From: Clostridium gasigenes
GTDB lineage: Bacteria > Bacillota > Clostridia > Clostridiales > Clostridiaceae
NCBI RefSeq assembly: GCF_900104115.1
Contig: NZ_FNJM01000001.1
Coordinates: 966,257-1,030,256, forward strand
DNA: 64,000 bases
Reading direction: 5' to 3'
Shown here one piece after another: positions 17,136 to 25,544 of this stretch. The notes under the pieces were generated by a model that saw only the letters and a list, made by a program, of their open reading frames with translations, had not been told where the DNA came from and did no database searches. The number at the start of each line of letters is the position of its first letter. Position 1 is the first letter of the stretch. The position numbers were made by a program, and so were the translations under genes.

Positions 17136-18237
17136 TCACCGTAACAAAACATTCCTTAAAGCATATTTTTCTAATATATTAACACTTAATTTTCGGAATA
17201 TATTAAAAAATGCTTAGGTTACTTTTAAATTTATATTTTATTAGAAGTAATAAAATATAAACAATGAGGGCAGAATATATTTATATTGATATTGCGTTAA
17301 GGAACCTTCCGACCCATTTTTTAATGGTCAGATGTTGTTCTATCCACTTAAATAATAATTCAATATCCCAGCGCTTTTTATAGAGAGAGATTATATCTTC
17401 AGCTGGCATATTAAATATGTTGGTGACTAATCGAAATTCTTCATCAGAGTCCTTCGTAAAATATAAAATATCTCTATATTTATGTCTAGTTTTATTTTTA
17501 CTGTAATCTGATCCCATTGTAATGATATAATCATACATATCTTCTATCTCAGTAGAAGTTGCTAAATATTCTTCCGTAACAGCATTGCTTTGCTGACGAG
17601 TTATAAATTTTTGTTTCTTATCCGTCATTTCATCATACCAAGAATACTTAAAGTATCCCTTATCAAAAATATATATATTTTCTTCTGAATCTACATACCC
17701 ATCAATACAGGTGCGTTATCCTATCTTAGCAGGAGCTATATTAATTTTACTAGGCAATTTAGTTCCATAGGAAAAAGGTGTACTAATCCTAATAGCAGAT
17801 TTCTTATCTTGAAAATAAAGTTCCGGTGCTAATCCTTTACCTATATTAACCACTGATGAGTCTATTATTTTAATATCCTTAAACTCCTTTATATTAACCG
17901 AAGACTTTAGCTCTCTCTCAGCTTTCTGAAGTAAATCTTCAAAGATATTCTTAAATAAATCACATGACTTACTTTTGTTTAGTCTAGATAGTTATGAATA
18001 AGTTGGCATATTAAAATCCTTATTTACATTAGATGATTTTCTATATTTTTCATCAATATCTCTTAGCCCATCACAACCTGAGATTTGTAAAAATAACATT
18101 GTCATAATGTGATCCCGACCTGTATAATTCTTTAAGTATTTATACTGATTATTCGCCTTTCTTAAATTTCTACCAATATTACCATCAATAAGTTTAATTA
18201 ATTTTCTGAAGGTACTTCTGTTTGCAAATTTATCCAT
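17136..18237 (-). pseudogene. IS4-like transposase with several stops
   Basis: One minus-strand frame starts MDKFANRSTFRKLIK (ATG 18237, GGAGG upstream) and runs through SGCDGLRDIDEKY, IKIIDSSVVNIGKG, YVDSEENIYIFDKGYF, DILYFTKDSDEEFRLVTNIF and SLYKKRWDIELLFKWIKQH-like residues. In-frame stops occur after NMPTYS (17990s), in AKIG-stop-RTC (17710s) and at 17281 (NAISI-stop-IY, where the family has Gln). A one-base shift near 17205 precedes the last part, which ends at TGA 17136. The lesions are spread through the gene. Confidence 0.85.
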
Positions 18238-18244
18238 AATAAAA

Positions 18245-18274
18245 ACAACCTCCAATCTTATAATTGGAGGTTGT
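18245..18274 (-). promoter_or_regulatory. hairpin sequestering the transposase ribosome binding site
   Basis: ACAACCTCCAAT (18245-18256) and ATTGGAGGTTGT (18263-18274) form a perfect 12-bp stem. On the minus-strand RNA the 3' arm contains the GGAGG used by the transposase ATG at 18237. RNA entering from outside the element would fold and hide the site, while RNA started inside the stem would not. Such protection against outside transcription is known for several IS families; here it is inferred. Confidence 0.6.
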
Positions 18275-18361
18275 ACTTTAATATTGATTTTTATACATGA
18301 AAATTTATTGATTAATGCAACAGTAAAACCTTTTAAGGTCTATTTTCATTCTTTATTTCTT

Positions 18362-19510
18362 CTAGAGTGCCAATCTGTGCAAGTAATTATTTGTAAAGGA
18401 TTTATTTAATGATTTTTTTAGATATATTCCACTACTTAAAAAAATTTCATCTAAAGCTTTTAATGTAATAATTATATTATTTACATTACAATTTTCACCC
18501 ATATGTCCTATTCTAAATATTTTATTTTCTAAGAAATCAAATCCTCCACCTATTAATATATTATATTCATTGTTTAAAGCTTTGAATATTTCATTAAAAG
18601 AAATACCCTCTGGCACCACTACTGATGTTACTGTGTTAGAATAAAAACTTTTAGGATATAATTCTAAACCAGCTTCTTTTATTGTATATCTTAAGGATGT
18701 AGCTATGTCTGCATGAATCTTTAAAAATTCTTTATTATTCAATACTCTATCAATTGCTACATCTAATGCATACAAATCACTAATTGGTTGAGTGTATGGA
18801 AACCATTTTTTCTCGTACCAATCCTTCCATATAGTTAAATTATTATAAAATCCTGGTATATTACTTTTTCTATTATACATTTTTTCCTTTGCTCTATTAC
18901 TTAATGAAAGAAATGTTAACCCTGGGGGCGCTGAAATACATTTTTGAGATGCACCTATAGCAACATCTATTCCCCATTCATCAACATAAAGTTCTTCACC
19001 ACCAATACTAGAAACAGAATCTACTATTGAAATTATTCCATATTCATTTAAAAGTGACACAACTTCTTTTACTGGATTAGTTATACCAGAAGGTGTTTCA
19101 CAATGTACTACTGTAGCAACCTTAAAATCATGATTTTCCTTAAGATATTCTTTTAAAACTTCAATATTTATTCCTTCTCTTCTATCAGATGAGCAATAAT
19201 TAACCTTCCCACCAAAAAGTTTTACAAAATCTCCAAACCCATAACCATAAATACCATTTTCAATACATAAAACCTTATCTGAAGGTTCAACTAATGACGC
19301 TATAGCTGCTTCAAGTCCTAATATTCCTTCTCCTGATAATATTATTATCTCATTATCTGTTTTTAATAATTCGCCTATCTTGCTACATAAATATTTATAA
19401 AATTCAAAGAAATCAATATCTAAATCAGGATTTGTTATTTGCTTCCTTAAGGCCTCTCTTACATCTTCGTGTATATAAGTAGGCCCTGGTGTCATTAATA
19501 TTTTTGCCAT
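18362..19510 (-). CDS. PucG-like aminotransferase (alanine/ureidoglycine-glyoxylate type)
   Basis: This 382-aa fold-type I PLP enzyme begins MAKILMTPGPTYIHEDVREAL, has SGEGILGLEAAIASL, VHCETPSGITNPV, IVDSVSSIGGE and the PLP lysine in GASQKCISAPPG. The closest remembered relatives are alanine-glyoxylate and (S)-ureidoglycine-glyoxylate aminotransferases (PucG). AGGAGG precedes the ATG. It lies 8 bp after an ECF transporter gene and downstream of guanine deaminase, so a role in purine nitrogen release is plausible. Serine-glyoxylate or aminoethylphosphonate-type activity cannot be excluded. Confidence 0.78.
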   Translation of the reverse strand: MAKILMTPGPTYIHEDVREALRKQITNPDLDIDFFEFYKYLCSKIGELLKTDNEIIILSGEGILGLEAAIASLVEPSDKVLCIENGIYGYGFGDFVKLFGGKVNYCSSDRREGINIEVLKEYLKENHDFKVATVVHCETPSGITNPVKEVVSLLNEYGIISIVDSVSSIGGEELYVDEWGIDVAIGASQKCISAPPGLTFLSLSNRAKEKMYNRKSNIPGFYNNLTIWKDWYEKKWFPYTQPISDLYALDVAIDRVLNNKEFLKIHADIATSLRYTIKEAGLELYPKSFYSNTVTSVVVPEGISFNEIFKALNNEYNILIGGGFDFLENKIFRIGHMGENCNVNNIIITLKALDEIFLSSGIYLKKSLNKSFTNNYLHRLAL

Positions 19511-19518
19511 AATTCCTC

Positions 19519-20073
19519 CTATTTAATTGATATTCTTTTATCTTCAAGATATATATTAACATTTGCCTTTTTTAAGGCTGCTTTTAATGTTACTGAAAAA
19601 GGTATTCCTATAACAGTCCCTACAACACTTTGCATAAAATTTCCCCAAACTGATTGTAATGGAGTTATAAAATTATGATATAGTATAACTTCTGATATAT
19701 AATATCCAACAATCATAACTAATGTGGCTACAGTTATTCCAACTAGAATACTTACTATATTATAAACTTTCTTTTTTTGAAATTTTTCTGCTGCAGCTCC
19801 TATTATATAACCCATTGCCAACCTAATAACTAAAGTAAACGGGGCCCATATAGCATAAGGACTTGTTAAATCAAAAAGTGCCATACCAACTCCTCCTGAT
19901 ATTGCCCCTGCCTTTTTACCAAAAACAATTGCTATGGTAAAAAACATAACATTTCCTAAATGAAATAATCCTCCTGGAGTTGGTCCAGGTATATTTATAA
20001 ATCTTGTTGCTACATAAACTAATGCTATAAATAGACTGTTTAGCACTAAATTTTTAATATTATTACTATTCAT
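19519..20073 (-). CDS. ECF transporter S component
   Basis: This 184-aa membrane protein has five or six hydrophobic helices and the N-terminal pattern NSLFIALVYVATRFINIP-GPTPGGLFHLGN, which is characteristic of substrate-binding S components of energy-coupling factor transporters. The ATPase and T components are not in the window, so it would share a general ECF module. The position between guanine deaminase and a PucG-like aminotransferase suggests a purine-related or cofactor substrate. The substrate is an inference. The start codon follows GAGGGATGTATA. Confidence 0.8.
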   Translation of the reverse strand: MNSNNIKNLVLNSLFIALVYVATRFINIPGPTPGGLFHLGNVMFFTIAIVFGKKAGAISGGVGMALFDLTSPYAIWAPFTLVIRLAMGYIIGAAAEKFQKKKVYNIVSILVGITVATLVMIVGYYISEVILYHNFITPLQSVWGNFMQSVVGTVIGIPFSVTLKAALKKANVNIYLEDKRISIK

Positions 20074-20172
20074 TATACATCCCTCAATTCATTTATAATT
20101 TCTTATAACTGCACTTACTATTAATATAATAATATAGTATATTGAGGATTTTTCAAGTGTATCGATACAATT

Positions 20173-21450
20173 CTAATAACACTTCGGTTCTTCTACTTTT
20201 CTACCCGAAACATATCTTTCTTTAATATTTCTATCATCTCCAGTATAGATGAACTTCTGCAATCTTTCCTCTATTGATAAAGTTTTAAATATTGATAAAT
20301 TGCTATCATCAATAACTAAAGCATCAAACTCATATCCTTCTTCAAAACTTCCTACTTTTCCAAAGAATTCTCCCCCGCCTTTTGTTGCAAGATAAAATAG
20401 CTCTACAGTACTAAGTGACTTGTCTACTTTATTGCTCTCAATCCATTTTATATTTGATGCTTGTGCCGCATTAACCATTACATTGGTAATTGATAAGCTA
20501 TGACCTGCTGATACATCAGTTGCTAACCCAACAGGCACTCCTCTTTTGATTAATCTTCTTATAGGAGCTATACCACTTGATAAATTGCTATTAGAATTTG
20601 GGCTATGAGCAACAAAAACCTTTTTTCTTGCCATTAGTTCTATTTCATCCTCATCTACTAAAACACAGTGAGCCATTACCGTTGGCATATCTCCAAATAA
20701 TCCAGCTGAGTCATATATATTTGCATAATTACCAAATTCAGGATGCAACTCTTTAACAAAACTAATTTCACTATAATTTTCGCATAGATGAGATTGTACA
20801 GGAATATTATATTCCTTAGCTAATTCTCCAAGATTTTTTAAAAGATCAAAGCTACAAGTTGGAACGAATCTTGGTGTAATTATTGGTTTAACAAGTGGGT
20901 ACTTATTACAGTATTCTTCTAATAAATATTTTGTATCCTTAATAGAATCCTCTAATGTCTCTGTTAGAAATTCTGGTGAGTTCCTATTCATATTTACCTT
21001 TCCTACATATGCACCTAACCCTGCATCTGCAAATAAATCCATTAATAATGCTGTAGACTCCTTATGAATAGTAGCAAATACAACAGATCTTGTAGTCCCA
21101 AACTTCCATAATTCCCTTATAAAAGCAGAATATACCCTTTTAGCATAACTAATATCTGAGAATTTAGCTTCCTCTGGGAATGTGTAGGTTTCAAGCCAAG
21201 GCATTAATTCCTTATCAAGTCCTAAACCCATATTTGCAAATTGTGGTGCATGTGTGTGTAAATCTGAAAAACCTGGTATAATAAGTGAGTTACCATAATC
21301 TATTACATCTATCTTATTAAATTCTTCAGGAAGAGATTCATAAACTCCTCTTACTAATCTATCCTCTACAACAATGTATCCGTTTACAAATATATTGAAT
21401 TTATCTAAAGTCTTAGTAAAAATAATATTTCCTTTAACTGCATATATCAT
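20173..21450 (-). CDS. guaD: guanine deaminase, amidohydrolase type
   Basis: GuaD hydrolyses guanine to xanthine and ammonia. The 425-aa protein has the metal motif PGFSDLHTHAPQ (HxH), then MPWLETYTFPEE, SHLCEN (His), MAHCVLVDEDE and the metal Asp in GLATDVSAGHS, all in the expected order for amidohydrolase-type guanine deaminases. The length matches the family. Upstream AAGGAGGTATTTATT gives a good start. The xanthine formed would need a dehydrogenase, which would fit the molybdenum maturation operon at 39-45 kb although no xanthine dehydrogenase gene is in this window. Confidence 0.9.
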   Translation of the reverse strand: MIYAVKGNIIFTKTLDKFNIFVNGYIVVEDRLVRGVYESLPEEFNKIDVIDYGNSLIIPGFSDLHTHAPQFANMGLGLDKELMPWLETYTFPEEAKFSDISYAKRVYSAFIRELWKFGTTRSVVFATIHKESTALLMDLFADAGLGAYVGKVNMNRNSPEFLTETLEDSIKDTKYLLEEYCNKYPLVKPIITPRFVPTCSFDLLKNLGELAKEYNIPVQSHLCENYSEISFVKELHPEFGNYANIYDSAGLFGDMPTVMAHCVLVDEDEIELMARKKVFVAHSPNSNSNLSSGIAPIRRLIKRGVPVGLATDVSAGHSLSITNVMVNAAQASNIKWIESNKVDKSLSTVELFYLATKGGGEFFGKVGSFEEGYEFDALVIDDSNLSIFKTLSIEERLQKFIYTGDDRNIKERYVSGRKVEEPKCY

Positions 21451-21649
21451 TTCAATAAATACCTCCTTAAATAATAATTTAATAATATATAGAATGGGTA
21501 TATTTATATTTTAAGTTATTTATACATACATATACATCAGCAATCATTTAATTATACAAATACCGGTAAATTTTTGCAATAGATATTTATTTTTAATTTA
21601 ATATATGCTCTAATAAATATTTTTCAAAATAAAATTAAGTTCAAACTCC

Positions 21650-21695
21650 GTGGTGCTAGCAACCCCTTCTTTAGCAATAAAAAGAGGTTTGCTAA
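21650..21695. other. possible structured RNA element before guaD
   Basis: TAGCAACCCCTT and AAGAGGTTTGCTA form a hairpin with one internal mismatch around a 12-base loop in the 254-bp gap 21451-21705. On the minus strand it follows the carbonic anhydrase stop and precedes guaD. It has no T run. I could not match it to a purine riboswitch or another known class. Confidence 0.3.
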
Positions 21696-21705
21696 TTGAT
21701 GGATG

Positions 21706-22461
21706 CTAATTATACTCTAATCTTTTACTATTACAGCATAACCCACAACTGCATTTAACATCACCAAACATTAGAGAATAGCTCGATTTAAGCTCTACAT
21801 TAACCTTCACTACTTTTTTTGCAAAATCAGAACTATCCTTTGGTACATTGTCTAAATCATCAGCTTTTGCCTGAGTATCTATTAATGCTCCCGTTGGAAC
21901 AAATTTATTTGCTTTTATCCTTACTCCATCACTTACAGTAGCGTTTGAAGCTATATAACATCCATCCTCTACTATAGAATTAAAAACTAAAGAATTAAAT
22001 CCAACAAAAACATTATTCCCCACAATACAAGGTCCATGAATTAAAGCACCATGAGCAATGGAAGTGTTGTCACCAACATAAATGGAATATTTTTTTTTAT
22101 TTACAACAAATTGATTATTCTTTAGCCCATGAAATATTACTCCATCTTGAATATTAGAGTTTGACCCAATATAAAATGGTGTTCCCTCATCTGCTCTAAT
22201 AGTTACATTACAAGCTATAAAGACATGTTTATTTATAGTAACATCTCCTATAATAGTAGAAAATGGTCCTATAAATACAGAAGATTCAATACTTGGATAT
22301 TTGCTAGAAGCATTAAAAGATGTATATGGATTTTTACCTACAAAATATGAATATAAGTTTACTGGATATTTAGTATCATTATTTATTTTTTTAATTTCTA
22401 CAATACTTTGATCAAAATTCTTATTAGCTTTTAGTTCTATACATTTGTTTTCATTCCACAT
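21706..22461 (-). CDS. Cam-type gamma-class carbonic anhydrase
   Basis: This 251-aa left-handed beta-helix protein shows repeated hexapeptide-type turns and the Cam-type metal segments: IRADEGTPFYIGSNSNIQDG, then VIFHGL, and SIAHGALIHGPC with two histidines. This resembles the Methanosarcina Cam enzyme, which hydrates CO2, more than the shorter YrdA type. The C-terminus has an extra Cys-rich tail, KCSCGLCCNSK, not typical of the family. GGAGGG precedes the ATG. Function in bicarbonate supply is inferred; some homologues lack measurable activity. Confidence 0.8.
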   Translation of the reverse strand: MWNENKCIELKANKNFDQSIVEIKKINNDTKYPVNLYSYFVGKNPYTSFNASSKYPSIESSVFIGPFSTIIGDVTINKHVFIACNVTIRADEGTPFYIGSNSNIQDGVIFHGLKNNQFVVNKKKYSIYVGDNTSIAHGALIHGPCIVGNNVFVGFNSLVFNSIVEDGCYIASNATVSDGVRIKANKFVPTGALIDTQAKADDLDNVPKDSSDFAKKVVKVNVELKSSYSLMFGDVKCSCGLCCNSKRLEYN

Positions 22462-22586
22462 AATTTACCCTCCAATAGTAGTTTTTATAAAATTATTACT
22501 ACTATACTATTACCTTCCCTTAAAATTTGTGCTTATAATAGCTTCATCTATACTATCCAACTTCATTTCATTTAAACATAAAAATA

Positions 22587-22616
22587 AATCCACTAGAATT
22601 TTTTCTAGTGGATTCA
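22587..22616 (-). terminator. terminator after the C_GCAxxG gene
   Basis: AATCCACTAGAA pairs with TTCTAGTGGATT around a short T/A loop. On the minus strand it is followed by TATTTTTA and sits 12 bp after the stop codon. Confidence 0.75.
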
Positions 22617-22627
22617 TTTAATCTTTA

Positions 22628-23086
22628 TTATTTAATTTCCAAATTTAATTCCCTTACTATAATTTTTGCTGCTTCCTGTGCTACTTCACCAGTAAAATAA
22701 ATACATTGTTCCATATGTTCCTCAGAACCAAGTGTCATACCTTTTGTTAAAACCCTACAGCATAAAAACTTATGTCTCTCTTTAAAAATATCATGCAATT
22801 CTTTAGATAACTCCATAGCCTTATTAACTTTTGTATCTTTTGGTTCATTTCTACCAAAGAATAATCCTATTGCCATGACACCACCTACAACTGCACCGCA
22901 TGTACAACCAGAGCCACCTATGCCTATTGGGAAACCTGAAGCCATTGCAATAATATCATCAGATATAGATAGACCAAATTCATCTTTGATTGTCTTTACT
23001 ATAGCTTCAGAACAAAAAAAATCTCCATTCCGATAGTAATTTTCTGCAGTAGTTTTAATCTTATTTAAGTCAATAATTTTATTCAA
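22628..23086 (-). CDS. C_GCAxxG_C_C family redox-type protein
   Basis: This 152-aa protein matches the small family named for its cysteine pattern: FFCSEAI near residue 25, GGSGCTCGAVVGGVMA near residue 60, and a later CC-x-V pair with a C-terminal EQC. The conserved cysteines suggest metal or redox function, and the family is often found in anaerobes. The exact role is unknown. It stands alone with its own terminator; the start ATG at 23086 follows GGGGCGATT on the minus strand. Confidence 0.85.
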   Translation of the reverse strand: MNKIIDLNKIKTTAENYYRNGDFFCSEAIVKTIKDEFGLSISDDIIAMASGFPIGIGGSGCTCGAVVGGVMAIGLFFGRNEPKDTKVNKAMELSKELHDIFKERHKFLCCRVLTKGMTLGSEEHMEQCIYFTGEVAQEAAKIIVRELNLEIK

Positions 23087-23133
23087 TATAATCGCCCCTA
23101 AAACATTATTTTTCTTTTGGAATTTATACCTTC

Positions 23134-23814
23134 TTATTTACCACAACATTTTTTATATTTCTTACCACTTCCACAGCTGCATGAATCATTTCTACCTATT
23201 TCAACTGAATTTTTCATTATAAAGTCATTAAGTCCCTTTTTTAGTTCACTTGCTATTAAATTGTTTAAAGAAGCTTCTTCTGCTTTTTCTAATTCTGCTT
23301 TTTCTTCTCTTTCTTCTTCTCCTTTAAAACATTCCCAATTAACTATTTCATCAAAAATATTGTCTATATATCTAGGATTATCTCTTTGTATTATTTCAAA
23401 GGCATTCTTTACTGCATACTTAATTTCTTTAGACACATTATCACTTTGTATAATTTCAATTAATCTAGTATCGTCTCCATTATAAACAGAAGCAATAATC
23501 TTGCCCCCATGTTCTTTAATACCATCATCATATAAAGCCATTGCTTCATTATCTGGTAATTCTAATATATCTAAATATATGTCATAAAATTTCTTTTCTT
23601 TAAATTGAGCTAGTAAATATGTTGCATATATGTGACCAAAGTATGACATATCCTCTAGTGCTACTTTATAATCCTTTTTAAAGTCTTCCATATAATCTAT
23701 TAAGAAAATTCTTGTTTCATCTTCTCTTCTTATTAACTCTTCTAATTCTTCTTTGGGTAATCTACCCTCATTATGCTTAATACCATTAAATATTTCTTCT
23801 ATAGTTTTGTTCAT
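23134..23814 (-). CDS. DUF1186 protein with C-terminal SEC-C zinc motif
   Basis: The 226-aa protein has an all-helical DUF1186-like body (MNKTIEEIFNGIKHNEGRLP, then charged helices) and ends GRNDSCSCGSGKKYKKCCGK, the SEC-C zinc-binding motif also found at the SecA C-terminus. I chose the ATG at 23814 because AGGAG lies 5 bases upstream; an in-frame start at 23844 adds ten residues without a site. The function is unknown. SEC-C motifs often mediate binding to ribosomes or proteins. Confidence 0.8.
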   Translation of the reverse strand: MNKTIEEIFNGIKHNEGRLPKEELEELIRREDETRIFLIDYMEDFKKDYKVALEDMSYFGHIYATYLLAQFKEKKFYDIYLDILELPDNEAMALYDDGIKEHGGKIIASVYNGDDTRLIEIIQSDNVSKEIKYAVKNAFEIIQRDNPRYIDNIFDEIVNWECFKGEEEREEKAELEKAEEASLNNLIASELKKGLNDFIMKNSVEIGRNDSCSCGSGKKYKKCCGK

Positions 23815-24033
23815 AAGATCTCCTAACTGTTGCTTTTTTTGCAACTCCTAATAATTATGTATCTATTTTTTCAAATAACCCCAAATTAAAGGATTATAGT
23901 ACAGTCACTATTAAATAAGTTTATTATCATTATACTTTGAAAAACCTTCTCTGTCTTCACTTTTTTGACATATCTACTTGATATTTTTTCACAAGCCTTA
24001 ATAGTTCTCAAATAAATAGCATTTATCACATAG

Positions 24034-24064
24034 CAAAAAAACTAGAAGTTTATTACTTCTAGTT
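24034..24064 (-). terminator. terminator after the NlpC/P60 gene
   Basis: ACTAGAAGT pairs with ACTTCTAGT, followed on the minus strand by TTTTTTTG. This hairpin, with its upstream bases, resembles the DUF2922 3' region at 62911-62995. Confidence 0.8.
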
Positions 24065-24084
24065 CCCTTAAGTTTCATTTTAAA

Positions 24085-24111
24085 CTACAATACTACAACT
24101 GTAGTTTCTTT
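24085..24111 (-). pseudogene. relic of a DUF2922 gene 3' end
   Basis: Eight codons, KETTVVVL and a stop, match the end of the DUF2922 gene at 62963-63181 (KETTDVVL), and the following untranslated bases and hairpin are also similar. Only this tail remains in the 300-bp gap 23845-24145; I see nothing else there. Confidence 0.5.
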
Positions 24112-24145
24112 ACATAATTAATACTTTACTTCAATAATAATTATT

Positions 24146-25372
24146 TCAATTAAAACTAATTCTTCTACCTTCTGTAAAAGATGTAATTTGAGATACTTTA
24201 ATAGTTTCTCCTGGTTGTGGTGCATGTATATAACATCCCCCGCCAACATATATTCCTACATGATCAACCCCATACATAAATACTAAATCACCTAATTGCA
24301 ATTCACTTAATGATATAGATTTCCCTTGTTTAATTTGTGTATATGTTGTTCTTGTAATATCTATACCAACAGTATTGTTGTACACATATCTTGTAAAACC
24401 TGAACAATCAAACTCATCAGGGCCATTACCGGCAACTACATATGGTTTTCCTAAAAATTGATATGCATAGCTAACTATTAAACTTCCTGATAACACTCCA
24501 GAATTTAAATTTGTTCCTTTATCTTTTAAATATTGTTCTAACCCACTAACTCTTTTTGTAACTTCAATAATACTTTTATTAATTTGCTCTATTGAATTTA
24601 AACTTTTTAATTGTTTGTCTCTAATATTTATTAGTTGTACTATGGCACCATTTAATTCTTCTAATGAATTAGACTCTTTTAGAATTTTTAATTGTGGTTC
24701 TATTATTTTCATTTCACTTACGGCTAAATATTCAGTATCAAATTTACTTTTCTCTAATAATATTTGAGATATTAATAATACCTGTTCCTTCTTTTTATTT
24801 TCTAATTCTTCTAGTGCTTTTTTATTATTTTCCGTTACAATAGCACTATCGCTAATTTTTTTTTCTGATTCCTTTACACTTTTTTCTAATTTTTCTTGAT
24901 TATCCTTAAGCTCACTTACTATTTTTTTATCTAAATCAACTACTTTACCAACAGTATAAACTTTAGAAATTAAATCTGTAATTCCTTCTGAATTTAATAA
25001 AACCAATATTAAATTATTTTGACCTCCCGATTTATAAAGTTCTCTTATCCTTTTAGCTAACATATCCTCTTGCTTTTTTATTTCATCTTCTCTATATGTC
25101 ATTTCTTTTTTAGAAACTTCCACTTCATTAGAAATTACTTTTAACTCTTCCACGTTCTTTTTTATAACTTCAGTAAGTTTTTCTATTTCTGTATTAAGCC
25201 TATATACTTCTCCTTGTGTTTTATCAATGTTTTCAGTTAACACATTGTATTTCTTTTGATTTTCAATTACTTCCTCATTAGGTGTTGCAAGTACAGACAT
25301 ACTTGTATTTAATATTATAACTACTATAATTGCTGTTGATATAAAAGCTTTTCCTATACTCCTTGTCCCCAT
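24146..25372 (-). CDS. secreted NlpC/P60 peptidoglycan hydrolase with coiled-coil domain
   Basis: This 408-aa protein starts with a signal peptide (SIGKAFISTAIIVVIILNTSMSVLA), continues with a long Lys/Glu-rich coiled coil (about residues 30-260) like PcsB/CwlO-type hydrolases, and ends with an NlpC/P60 domain. The catalytic residues are the Cys in DEFDCSGFTRY, the His in VDHVGIYVGG and the later His in YIHAPQPGE. The coiled coil in this class usually keeps the enzyme inactive until FtsEX-type control. It is a monocistronic gene with its own terminator. Confidence 0.9.
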   Translation of the reverse strand: MGTRSIGKAFISTAIIVVIILNTSMSVLATPNEEVIENQKKYNVLTENIDKTQGEVYRLNTEIEKLTEVIKKNVEELKVISNEVEVSKKEMTYREDEIKKQEDMLAKRIRELYKSGGQNNLILVLLNSEGITDLISKVYTVGKVVDLDKKIVSELKDNQEKLEKSVKESEKKISDSAIVTENNKKALEELENKKKEQVLLISQILLEKSKFDTEYLAVSEMKIIEPQLKILKESNSLEELNGAIVQLINIRDKQLKSLNSIEQINKSIIEVTKRVSGLEQYLKDKGTNLNSGVLSGSLIVSYAYQFLGKPYVVAGNGPDEFDCSGFTRYVYNNTVGIDITRTTYTQIKQGKSISLSELQLGDLVFMYGVDHVGIYVGGGCYIHAPQPGETIKVSQITSFTEGRRISFN

Positions 25373-25544
25373 AGCTATACCTCTCTACTATTTCCTATTT
25401 TTATTTAATTAATATAATTACTTCGGTCCACTATACGTTTACACCTTATTATAGCTTTAATGTATATTTTTGTAAATATATTTTCAATAAAAATCAATCT
25501 CTAGATTAAAAGAGTTATCATGTTGACAAATAAGCATTAATAAT

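Larger units (their letters stand above)
16993..18328 (-). mobile_element. second IS4-like insertion sequence, degenerate
   Basis: Thirteen-bp perfect inverted ends TTTTACTGTTGCA (16993-17005) and TGCAACAGTAAAA (18316-18328) enclose one broken transposase gene on the minus strand. Internal spans 17006-17135 and 18275-18315 are non-coding. No target-site duplication was obvious. The same 13-bp end also occurs alone at 6714-6726, which implies that other copies or fragments of this element exist in the genome. Confidence 0.75.

Noticed and set aside
21480..21640. Purine riboswitch upstream of guaD
   Set aside because: I looked for the three-way junction with its conserved loop bases and found none on either strand.
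21706..22461. SECIS element or selenoprotein at the end of the carbonic anhydrase gene
   Set aside because: The gene ends in TAG and no in-frame TGA with an adjacent stem-loop is present.
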